From Acetivibrio alkalicellulosi (lineage in GTDB: Bacteria > Bacillota > Clostridia > Acetivibrionales > Acetivibrionaceae): a stretch of 64,000 nucleotides of DNA. Below the pieces are notes generated by a model. That model did no database searches and was not told where the DNA came from. It saw nothing but the letters and a program-made list of their open reading frames with translations. Shown here in pieces: positions 8,990 to 17,015 of the stretch. Both the position numbers and the translations under genes were made by a program. Location: the NCBI GenBank assembly GCA_008125075.1, contig VLTH01000002.1, forward strand, positions 2,444,552 through 2,508,551. The letters run 5' to 3'. Numbering within the stretch: position 1 is the stretch's first letter; each line of letters starts with the position of its first letter.

Positions 8990-10918
8990 TTAATCCTTCC
9001 ACAAATTATTTGCAGCATATTTTAATATAACATTACAACAGTGATCACAATATCCATTCTTCTTCATCTCTTCTACCATAGTATCAAACTTGCTTCCTTG
9101 TTCCTTGTCCCTAACCTTAGCCTGTGTTATAACTCTACTAAGTTCTTTTACTGAAGCTGTAAGCTTTTTCTCGATAGCTTCTTTCAATGGTTCATAACTG
9201 TTAAAATCAAGCTTTCCACCATTTCTTAAAACATAAAACATATAGGCTGTTACATCTGCCCTAAATCCCTTAGCAGCAGTATCTGTTATACCGATCTGCT
9301 CTTCAATGGATCTTAAGAACTTTTCATCAGGCTCTAGTTCTTCACCTGTATTTCTATCCTTTATTTTTGTTTTATTTACATAGGCCTCAGCATGGTCAAG
9401 ATAATTGTTAAATAGACTTTCTGCCTGCTCTCTGTAGCCATGAATAAACGCCTTAGTTATCTCTTTCTCAAGTATTTTATTGTACTCTTTTTTTATGCTA
9501 TCCTGAATAAACCTTAGATATCTTTCTTTTTCTTCATCACCTATTGCCATTTCCTTAACTGATTTAACCAACGTCTCCATTACAGAAATAGGATTTATAC
9601 AATTGTGATCTGACTCAGATAAAGTGATATCTAGAGATTTCATAATAAACCTTGTTGATATACCTGTCATACCTTCTCTTTGTGTCTCTTCACGAAGTTC
9701 AAAAACATCCACTTTCCTTGTCATTCCTTTTTCTACAATTTCTTCTCCATTGTAAATCTTAAGTTTTGTAATAGGATCCACTTTATTTGATGGAGATAAT
9801 CTAGAAAGAATAGCAAACATTGAAGCAATTTCAATTGTATGTGGTGCTATATGAGCGTTAAACTTACTCTTCTTTAATATTTTTTCATATATTTTAATTT
9901 CTTCATTTAGCTCTAAACAATAGGGCACTTCAATCTTAACAATTCTATCAAGTATTGCTTCATTTGTATGATCAGATTTAAACTTATTCCATTCAGCTTC
10001 ATTAGAATGTGCTAAAATTATACCATCAAAATAGATCATCGAACCTTTACCTGGAGAAGGAATTGACTTTTCTTGAGTAGCAGTAATCATTGTATGAAGG
10101 TATTCAGTTTCGTTTTTAAATACTTCTATAAATTCAACAATCCCTCTGTTACCAACATTAAATGCTCCATTTAAAGACAGTACTCTTGGATCATCTTCAG
10201 GATATAAGTCTATCTTTGATATATCAACACTACCTATCAAGACAGATGTATCTTGATTATTAGGGTCTACAGGAGGTACGACACCTATTCCCTTCCTTGA
10301 CCTTATAGAAAAGTCCACCGTTGTAACAGGAAACTTTTCATATTCACCATTTAATTCATTTTTTAATCTATACCTGCAAACTGGACATAAGTCACCTTCA
10401 ATTCTCACATCAAGTATTTCTTCAAATTCTTTCCTCAAGTGCTTTGGAACCAAATGTAATGGTTCCTCTCTAATAGGACAGCCTTTTAGAACATATATAG
10501 GAGGACACATCTCTAAAGAACGCTTAATTGCTTCCATTAAAGAAGATTTTCCTGCACCAACCGGTCCCACCAGGTATAGAACTTGCCTAGCTTCTTCACC
10601 AGCCATTGCAGCCGAATGAAAATATCTCACTATTTTCATTATTGTTTTATCTATCCCAAAGAATTCACCATCAAAGAATTTATACTTTTTGATTATATCA
10701 TTTCCATATATTCTTCGAAGTCTTGGATTCTCATCGGTCTTAATTGCTTCAACTCCTGGCTCAGTAATGAGCTTATGCATTCTTTGGTGAGCAAACATTG
10801 GTATTTCTGGATCGTTTTTTACGATATCAAGGTAATCTAAAAAAGTTCCTTCAAACTTCTTGCTTTTATGCTCCTCCCTGTCCTGTCGAATAATAGCTGA
10901 TAAATCACGCTTTTCCAT
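8990..10918 (-). CDS. prkA: PrkA, AAA+ protein (serine kinase/protease family)
   Basis: PrkA was first described as a serine protein kinase; later work in Bacillus attributes ATP-dependent protease activity to it and links it to sporulation. The 642 residues have the AAA core with Walker A GPVGAGKSS near 118-126, an insertion with CPVCR (residues about 178-182) that could bind metal with the C-terminal CDHCC, a conserved LLGSVD-like segment (VLIGSVDISKIDLYP), NRGIVEFIEVFKNE, and the C-terminal PrkA domain. First gene of the set with yhbH and spoVR. The ATG at 10918 follows AAGGGGGC. Confidence 0.95.
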   Translation of the reverse strand: MEKRDLSAIIRQDREEHKSKKFEGTFLDYLDIVKNDPEIPMFAHQRMHKLITEPGVEAIKTDENPRLRRIYGNDIIKKYKFFDGEFFGIDKTIMKIVRYFHSAAMAGEEARQVLYLVGPVGAGKSSLMEAIKRSLEMCPPIYVLKGCPIREEPLHLVPKHLRKEFEEILDVRIEGDLCPVCRYRLKNELNGEYEKFPVTTVDFSIRSRKGIGVVPPVDPNNQDTSVLIGSVDISKIDLYPEDDPRVLSLNGAFNVGNRGIVEFIEVFKNETEYLHTMITATQEKSIPSPGKGSMIYFDGIILAHSNEAEWNKFKSDHTNEAILDRIVKIEVPYCLELNEEIKIYEKILKKSKFNAHIAPHTIEIASMFAILSRLSPSNKVDPITKLKIYNGEEIVEKGMTRKVDVFELREETQREGMTGISTRFIMKSLDITLSESDHNCINPISVMETLVKSVKEMAIGDEEKERYLRFIQDSIKKEYNKILEKEITKAFIHGYREQAESLFNNYLDHAEAYVNKTKIKDRNTGEELEPDEKFLRSIEEQIGITDTAAKGFRADVTAYMFYVLRNGGKLDFNSYEPLKEAIEKKLTASVKELSRVITQAKVRDKEQGSKFDTMVEEMKKNGYCDHCCNVILKYAANNLWKD

Positions 10919-10980
10919 AATTATGCCCCCTTACTTTCCTAAATATTGTTTTATTCAAAACCTTATTGAGCTCTTAATTT

Positions 10981-11082
10981 AGTAATTTCTGAAATATTAC
11001 TTCCACTTTTTATGGCCTATTTGTCATCAAATAAGACCTGTAGAGAAATAATAGTAGAAGTTTAATTTTCAGCGTTCCTAAG
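10981..11082. repeat. Family A palindromic repeat, copy A2 (reference)
   Basis: The best copy of the family. Left arm CTGAAATATTACTTCCACT and right arm AGTAGAAGTTTAATTTTCAG are imperfect inverted repeats of about 20 bases. The core is ATCAAATAAGACCTGTAGAG and the right tip is CCTAAG. Size near 100 bases, no coding capacity, as for a MITE-type element. Confidence 0.75.
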
Positions 11083-11221
11083 CTTTTAAAAGCTCAATAT
11101 TCAATATATTTGCTTCATGCAAAATTATTTTTAAGAAATTAATTTACACAAAGCACTTGTTAGCATGCATTTTTCCTCACTTTAGGCTGCGGGCAAAACG
11201 CCAAAAACATAAATCAAAAGC

Positions 11222-11276
11222 TTGGGGCATCGAGCCCCTTCGCTTTTAAGTCTTTCACTTCGTTCCAAGTCTTCTA
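11222..11276. repeat. Family C repeat, copy C1
   Basis: GGGGCATCGAGCCCCTTCGC followed by a run with inverted AAGTCTT-type arms. It recurs with few changes at 47016-47071, so the 55-base unit is dispersed. Confidence 0.7.
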
Positions 11277-11421
11277 ATAAAACTAATTAAACATATAAAA
11301 TTAATACCCTAAATGCTTTATAGTAAACAATACTATCCAAGTTTTTCTATTTACAAAGTTCCATTAGACATTCATGAGCATAAAGATCACTATCACAGGG
11401 TAAAAATGGGAATGAATGTCT

Positions 11422-11531
11422 CTTAAGGATTAGCTGAAATATTACTTCCACTTATCACCTGACCTATTTATTTAGCATCAAACAAGGCCTGTAGTAAATA
11501 GTATTGGAAGATATATTTTAACAATCCTAAG
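11422..11531. repeat. Family A palindromic repeat, copy A3
   Basis: Same orientation as A2: CTGAAATATTACTTCCACTT at the left, core ATCAAACAAGGCCTGTAGTA, and a right arm ending ATCCTAAG. The outer tips CTTAAGGAT and ATCCTAAG are also inverted to each other. Confidence 0.75.
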
Positions 11532-11989
11532 CATGTGCCTGTTTGCCAAACAAATGTCACATGCATCAAATCAAAAGCTTCTATACTCTCATAATATTAT
11601 TAAAATAAATATAAAATACTACTACAATTAATTAAAATTTAATATTATATATCCCAATGGATCAATTTACATACTTTGCGATAAACTTATATGACAGTTT
11701 TATAACTATTATCTATAAACAACTAAATAATTTGAAAAACAATAATTGACTTTTTAAAAGAAACCTCTTACAAGCTAATAGAATTGCTTATTTAATTATA
11801 ACATATTTTTTGTACAAAATCTATAGTATTTATTTTTAGATTTGATACATATTTATTCCAATTATTTTGTTGCCCTCTATTTTATTAATCTTTTAACACA
11901 TCTTACCTAAGATTTTCAAACTCATTTAGTGATATAATATTTATAAATATTTTTTTACCCCTTTTACATGGAGGAGGTGCATATAACAA

Positions 11990-13696
11990 ATGAATAATGT
12001 TTTGGTATATTTTAGAAAAACAACTAATGTTATCACTATCATTTTCGCTTCAATATTTTTGTTTTTCTTTCTATTTTCAACTATATTAACAACCACTGTA
12101 ATGACTTCAGAGTTTCACAAGAATTTATTTGATAAAAATAATATATATTATGAAACACAAAGCATAATTGAGTTATCACTAGATAGCATAATAGAGGGTA
12201 TAAAAGAACAATCACCCCAATTGAGTGAACAACAGAATGAAATAATTTATATTCTACAAAACTCTATTTCTCCTCAAATGATTAATACGAATATAGATAA
12301 AATAAGAGACGGTATTTTTCAATACTTCTGGGGAGAAACAAGATTTTTGCCTGACATTTATATGGATACAGATTCTTCCAATATACAAAATTCAGGTATA
12401 AAAGAGTCTCAATCTGAAGACTCAATCCATGTTTTTAACAGCATACAAAAAATAAGCCTAAATGCTATTATAATGTCAATTAATCCAACTGACATATTTG
12501 ATAAACTGTTGTTAATTAGATTTTTGTTTTTTTGTATAAACAATATACCCTGGTTTTCTCTAATAATGTTTTCTTTATTATTTTTATTACAGTTAATAGT
12601 GTACACTAAAAATATGAGTAGAATATGGAATTGGCTATTTGATACGTTTATTTTTTGCAGCATCCTATTTACTATTTTAGGAATTGTTGTAAAAATATAC
12701 TCTCACAGCTTATTATCTAGTCACATTAATGTTTTAGAGAATATCACTCCTTTTAATAGTATCCTTATACTAAACTATATTAAAGATTGTATATTTATTC
12801 TTTCCATTTTATCTGTTGGTTCAGGTACTTTTTTGTTCCTTTTAGCACTTACTATAGTATTTTTTAAAAGAACCATTTATAAACATACAATGATTAAAAG
12901 TATCTTTAATCACAATGTTTTTCAAAAACATAATAAAGTATATAAATACATTATACTAATTGTTTTATTTATAAGCATATTTTCATCCTTAGCATACAAT
13001 GCTTATTCTTTTAAGAGTGAATTTAATTTAAACAACTATTCAAATATAATATCTAAATATACAGCTCCTAATTCTGTAACTCAAATAGTTTCTGCTAAGA
13101 ACGAAACTATTTATACTCTATTAATAAAACTTGTTGACTCAGATACAAATGATCCCATTAAAAATATAAATATTAACGTTAATGGTAAAGATCAAATTCA
13201 AGGTAAATTTTTCAATGAATCTGAAATTACTGATGAAAAGGGAACTGCCAAGTTTAATTTAAGAAAAGGTACCTTTAATATTTCTTTTTCTTCCTATTTT
13301 GAACAATATATTTTACCATCTCCTTTTCTATTTGATTTAAACTCTGTAGGTACAACTATCATTACAATTAATCTAGATAAAAGTAAAAATAGTTATGGAA
13401 TTATTGAGATAGAAGTTATTGATAATAATAATGAACCTATAAAAGGAATTGAAGTATATTTAGAAAATTTAGATACATCATTTATGAAAGATATTAAATT
13501 AGATAGTATTGTAAACTATTCACTTACAAACATAGATGGATTAGCCGTCCTAAAAAAGGACGAAGGGACTTATATAGTTTCCTTTTCAGAAAATAAATTT
13601 CCAGAAGAATATATATTGCCTGACTCTTTCGAAGTTAATATTTATCCTGGAATTACAACAAGGTACACAATAAGACTTGCAAAAATTAGACATTAA
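11990..13696 (+). CDS. Multi-pass membrane protein with two prealbumin-like extracellular domains
   Basis: I do not recognise a named family for the whole. The 568 residues open with a hydrophobic segment (about 14-37), followed by a roughly 130-residue soluble region, then three or four further membrane segments (about 175-205, 215-240, 258-292, 318-336). The C-terminal 210 residues contain two similar beta-rich units, each with a D-x-x-x-x-PIK-x-I motif, a T-D/N-x-x-G-x-A turn and ILP(S/D) repeats, as in SpaA/Cna-B or carboxypeptidase-regulatory-like domains. They are probably exposed outside. An AGGAGGTG site precedes the ATG. It stands alone between repeat-rich regions and may be a surface or signalling protein. 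Confidence 0.65.
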   Translation: MNNVLVYFRKTTNVITIIFASIFLFFFLFSTILTTTVMTSEFHKNLFDKNNIYYETQSIIELSLDSIIEGIKEQSPQLSEQQNEIIYILQNSISPQMINTNIDKIRDGIFQYFWGETRFLPDIYMDTDSSNIQNSGIKESQSEDSIHVFNSIQKISLNAIIMSINPTDIFDKLLLIRFLFFCINNIPWFSLIMFSLLFLLQLIVYTKNMSRIWNWLFDTFIFCSILFTILGIVVKIYSHSLLSSHINVLENITPFNSILILNYIKDCIFILSILSVGSGTFLFLLALTIVFFKRTIYKHTMIKSIFNHNVFQKHNKVYKYIILIVLFISIFSSLAYNAYSFKSEFNLNNYSNIISKYTAPNSVTQIVSAKNETIYTLLIKLVDSDTNDPIKNININVNGKDQIQGKFFNESEITDEKGTAKFNLRKGTFNISFSSYFEQYILPSPFLFDLNSVGTTIITINLDKSKNSYGIIEIEVIDNNNEPIKGIEVYLENLDTSFMKDIKLDSIVNYSLTNIDGLAVLKKDEGTYIVSFSENKFPEEYILPDSFEVNIYPGITTRYTIRLAKIRH

Positions 13697-13888
13697 TGAA
13701 ACATAAAACTCATCAACATAATATACTATTTATCACAGCAGAACTTACTACTTTGATTGCAAACTTCCCTTAGATGGCAAATAAAAAGCTCGTGATTTGT
13801 AAACCTCTAGCCTTTTAAGTCTATAACCCTCATCTAAACTTCTAGCAAAAAATTCTATATAGATTCTAATTTACTTATCTTATTCTAA

Positions 13889-13922
13889 GTCTTAAGGTGG
13901 AGTAGCATCTCCACCTTAAGAC
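13889..13922. terminator. Convergent-junction stem-loop
   Basis: A 14-bp perfect stem (GTCTTAAGGTGGAG with CTCCACCTTAAGAC) around a 6-base loop. It shares TTAAGGTGGA with the hairpin at 19356-19383. There is no U-run on either side. It is probably a shared transcript end for the membrane protein gene and trpB. Confidence 0.6.
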
Positions 13923-13969
13923 AAATATAGTTAGCTTTAGCTAAAGAAGTTTAATCATTTCTCTTAATA

Positions 13970-14011
13970 AAAGGTGAATGTAAAAACTGTGAAGAAAATA
14001 TGCCCACCTTC
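13970..14011. repeat. Possible family B relic
   Basis: GTGAAGAAAATATGCCCACC and the preceding AGGTGAATGTAAA look like the two ends of a family B element with the middle lost. Weak. Confidence 0.35.
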
Positions 14012-14018
14012 TAAATAC

Positions 14019-15386
14019 CTATTCTTTAATGTCTGGTAGATTTTTTATGCTTTCTTTTATTGAATCATCTGAATATTCAATATCAACTAGTTTTTCACTG
14101 AAATAGTTGTCATAGGCAGCCATATCAAAATATCCATGTCCGCTTAGGTTAAACAAAATTACTTTAGATTGACCCGACTCCTTGCATTTCAAAGCTTCAT
14201 CAATAGCTGCTCTAATTGCATGTGATGACTCTGGAGCTGGTATAATACCTTCTGATTTTGAAAACATAAGTGCCGCTTCAAAAACAACTTTTTGTCCATA
14301 TGCCACTGCTTCAACTATTTTGTCATGATAAAGCTGACTTACAATAGGAGATTCTCCATGATATCTAAGTCCACCTGCATGAATACCAGCAGGAACAAAA
14401 TCATGTCCTAATGTATACATTTTAGCAATAGGACCAACTTTAGCAGTGTCTCCATAGTCATAGGCAAAAACGCCTTTTGTCAAAGTAGGGCAGGCAGTTG
14501 GCTCCACACCAACCAATCTTATATTTTTACCATTTAATTTATCCATAACAAATGGAAAACTTATTCCTGCAAAATTACTTCCTCCACCACAGCATGCAAA
14601 TATAACATCTGGATATTCGTCTAATACTTCAAGTTGCTTTTTAGCTTCTAAACCGATAATTGTCTGATGCATACACACATGATTTAAAACACTTCCTAAA
14701 GCATAATTTGTATCCTTATGAGTAGCTGCGTCTTCAACAGCTTCACTTATTGCAATACCTAAACTACCTGTACAATCAGGATCTTTTTGTAAAATTGATT
14801 TTCCACATTGAGTCAAGTCGCTTGGACTTGGTATTACATTGGCCCCAAATGTTTGCATGAATGAGCGCCTGTAAGGTTTTTGCCCATAACTAACTTTAAC
14901 CATATATACTGTACATTCAAGACCAAAATGATTACATGCAAGACTCAGTGCACTTCCCCACTGACCTGCTCCGGTTTCAGTTGCAAGTCTTTTAATTCCA
15001 GATGCCTTATTGTAATAAGCCTGTGGAATTGATGTGTTTAACTTATGACTACCTGTAGCATTTGTACCCTCATATTTATAATAAATTCTTGCTGGTGTAC
15101 CCAACATTTTTTCCAAACCTTTTGCTCTATAAAGAGGACTAGGTCTCCAGTGTCGATACATCTCCCAAACCTCATTAGGAATATCTATCCATCTATCTGT
15201 AGTAGTCTCTTGCTTGATTAGTTCAATTGGAAAAATAGCTTGTAATTCTTCAGAAGTAGCAATTTCATTTGTCATAGAACTGAAATATGGAGCAGGTTTG
15301 TTAGGCATGTCCGCAAGAATATTGTACCATTTTTTAGGAATATCCTCTTCGCTCAAAATAACTTTTGTAACATCTTTTTTACTCAT
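14019..15386 (-). CDS. trpB: Tryptophan synthase beta chain, TrpB2 type
   Basis: PLP enzyme that condenses indole and serine to tryptophan. The 455 residues and the long N-terminus (ILSEEDIPKKWYNILADMP) place it in the TrpB2 group rather than the classical 400-residue TrpB1. The PLP lysine lies in GSHKLNT, with ATETGAGQWG and CCGGGSNF (phosphate cradle) following and GHGYFD near the end. No trpA or other trp gene lies near, which is usual for TrpB2; it may salvage indole or act on other substrates. I chose ATG 15386 because it is better spaced from GGAGAG than the ATG at 15395. Confidence 0.93.
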   Translation of the reverse strand: MSKKDVTKVILSEEDIPKKWYNILADMPNKPAPYFSSMTNEIATSEELQAIFPIELIKQETTTDRWIDIPNEVWEMYRHWRPSPLYRAKGLEKMLGTPARIYYKYEGTNATGSHKLNTSIPQAYYNKASGIKRLATETGAGQWGSALSLACNHFGLECTVYMVKVSYGQKPYRRSFMQTFGANVIPSPSDLTQCGKSILQKDPDCTGSLGIAISEAVEDAATHKDTNYALGSVLNHVCMHQTIIGLEAKKQLEVLDEYPDVIFACCGGGSNFAGISFPFVMDKLNGKNIRLVGVEPTACPTLTKGVFAYDYGDTAKVGPIAKMYTLGHDFVPAGIHAGGLRYHGESPIVSQLYHDKIVEAVAYGQKVVFEAALMFSKSEGIIPAPESSHAIRAAIDEALKCKESGQSKVILFNLSGHGYFDMAAYDNYFSEKLVDIEYSDDSIKESIKNLPDIKE

Positions 15387-15466
15387 CTTTCTCATCTCTC
15401 CTCACATAAATAATTACTTTACTTAATAATATTCTACTAAAAAAAACAACAATATTCAACAGCCTT

Positions 15467-15593
15467 GTCAACTTAGGGTGCGTGTAATAAATATGAAGAA
15501 AAATATTCCATAAACTCAAGTTGCGCAATCTAGAGCCTGTAAATGCTCCTTCCATATTTTTTTTACTTAACTTACATACACCCGTCAACTTAG
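15467..15593. repeat. Family B repeat, copy B1, with candidate target duplication
   Basis: A 107-bp core (15477-15583) starts GGTGCGTGTAATAAATATGA and ends with the imperfect complement (ACTTAACTTACATACACCC). It is flanked by the 10-base direct repeat GTCAACTTAG at 15467-15476 and 15584-15593. The arrangement looks like a MITE with terminal inverted repeats and a target-site duplication. It lies 70-200 bases upstream of trpB. Confidence 0.75.
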
Positions 15594-15684
15594 AGTACAT
15601 ATTTTAATCTAGCTACAAACATAGCTAAGAAACATAAAAAGCAGAAGTTAAATTATAACCTCTGCTATTATGTATTTTAACTTT

Positions 15685-16629
15685 TTAAATTTTAACTCTC
15701 ATAACGCAAATCTTCTTTGTTCCTATATCCTGCCAATATTCAATAAAGTCATTCACTTGTTTAAAGTTTTCAAAAGAATAACCTTTAGATTTAATATAAT
15801 CAGAAATTTCTGTTGAAAACAATAAGGCCATAGCTTTTTCACTTAAAACTGGTAATTTACTCAATATAAGCTCATCATAAATTGATTTAAACTCGTCAAA
15901 TATAAGTATTGTATAACTTTTATCAGAATTTTTATAAACTGAATAGCCTTTTCGTATTACCATTATATCTTCAATATCTAATTTCCTCTGAACAATCAAT
16001 ATGTCATTAAATTTTTTCTCTACATATAACATTTTACATTTTTCAATATACTCAAGCATTTCAGTTTTTTTACTTGTCTTGGTTTTGTTAAGTTTTATAT
16101 TAAGAATGTCTGGGGTATCATCGATAAAAATTACAACGGTAGCTTCATCATTATTTTTATACCAAATTTCATTCTCGCACATAAAAATAATCTCACCATT
16201 TATTTTTTTTTCGCTAAATGGCGGAAAAAGATAAGGGCGATTATTAAAATACTTAACGCATTTTAAAACAACTTTATTAACATCCTTTATAGTAACAGTG
16301 CAAGGCTCTCCCCATATGTCTCTTTCAATTATAACCATTTTTCCCACTACTGTATTGTATACATTACTCTTCTTACTAGATGCTATAATGTCTTTTTTGT
16401 TAATATGAAGAAGTCTTTCTAAGTTTCTAATTTTATCTTTTTTTAGTGAGTTAATAAAATCAGTAGCCCTTCCAGATGTTTCAAAAAAGTTATCCTTAAT
16501 ATTTTTAGATAAATTAGATAAAAATTCTTTCCCTTGATTTTGACCTGACGATACCTTCGTTGTAATAATATCCATCAAGCCCTTTACACTTTCATTAACT
16601 GTGCCTAGAACTTCTTTCTTATTATCCAT
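15685..16629 (-). CDS. Hypothetical protein, 314 aa
   Basis: I do not recognise a family. The first 90 residues are polar and helical (VLGTVNESVKGLMDIITTKV...) and resemble an amphipathic membrane- or DNA-associated helix; the remainder is a mixed alpha/beta, Lys-rich cytoplasmic-type domain without signal peptide. ATG 16629 is chosen because AAGGGGTGG lies about 5 bases upstream; GTG codons upstream fall inside that site. Monocistronic as far as can be seen, and flanked by AT-rich DNA. Confidence 0.6.
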   Translation of the reverse strand: MDNKKEVLGTVNESVKGLMDIITTKVSSGQNQGKEFLSNLSKNIKDNFFETSGRATDFINSLKKDKIRNLERLLHINKKDIIASSKKSNVYNTVVGKMVIIERDIWGEPCTVTIKDVNKVVLKCVKYFNNRPYLFPPFSEKKINGEIIFMCENEIWYKNNDEATVVIFIDDTPDILNIKLNKTKTSKKTEMLEYIEKCKMLYVEKKFNDILIVQRKLDIEDIMVIRKGYSVYKNSDKSYTILIFDEFKSIYDELILSKLPVLSEKAMALLFSTEISDYIKSKGYSFENFKQVNDFIEYWQDIGTKKICVMRVKI

Positions 16630-17015
16630 GTACACCACCCCTTATATACGAACGGAAAATAGACAGGATCACTTACTACTTTGTTAATTTCATAGAATCA
16701 TCATATATATAAAATGTTTATTAGATTTATAATTAATTATACCTTAAATATTAAAAAAAACCAAGTGTGTTTTTTAAAAATATTAATTTAGATTTACTCG
16801 AAAGTTATATTATGAGTTTTTTGAGCCTTATTTGTATTTTAGGTTTATTATTTTAATTTTTATATTTATTGAATAACAATTTTGCAGTTACTTATAAATC
16901 ACTCTGTTTTTAACTTCTAAAAAGGGAAAAAGCAATTTTTGCCTTTTCCCTTTTCTCTGCATCTAATATAATGCTTTAATATCTATTTTCATCCTCTATT
17001 TTACTCATTATCATT
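16630..17015. other. AT-rich intergenic region with one terminator
   Basis: Apart from the hairpin at 16920-16954 this interval is featureless AT-rich sequence; it must carry the promoter of the preceding gene, which I cannot place with confidence. Confidence 0.5.
16920..16954 (-). terminator. Terminator of the stalk-domain gene
   Basis: AAAAGGGAAAA and TTTTCCCTTTT form a stem with AGCAATTTTTGC as a self-complementary loop. It stands about 60 bases past the stop codon of the minus-strand gene. Confidence 0.7.

Larger units (their letters stand above)
10919..11989. other. Gene-free kilobase rich in repeats
   Basis: No supported gene. It holds two family A repeats (10981-11082 and 11422-11531), one family C repeat (11222-11276), an inverted pair of AGACATTCAT (11366-11375 with 11412-11421) abutting the second A copy, and a possible family B end at 11163-11183. 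The last 350 bases are plain AT-rich DNA leading to the next gene. It appears to be a landing zone for short repeats between two divergent genes. Confidence 0.7.
13697..14018. other. Convergent intergenic region
   Basis: Between two convergent genes. It contains the stem-loop 13889-13922 and a possible family B relic at 13970-14011. Nothing else of note. Confidence 0.5.

Noticed and set aside
13697-14018. T-box or trp leader near trpB
   Set aside because: The interval is downstream of trpB, and the upstream side (15387-15684) contains only a family B repeat; no specifier loop or T-box core sequence is visible.
15379-15600. 73-residue minus-strand frame upstream of trpB
   Set aside because: It consists largely of family B repeat sequence, which is non-coding in the other copies, and lacks a ribosome site.
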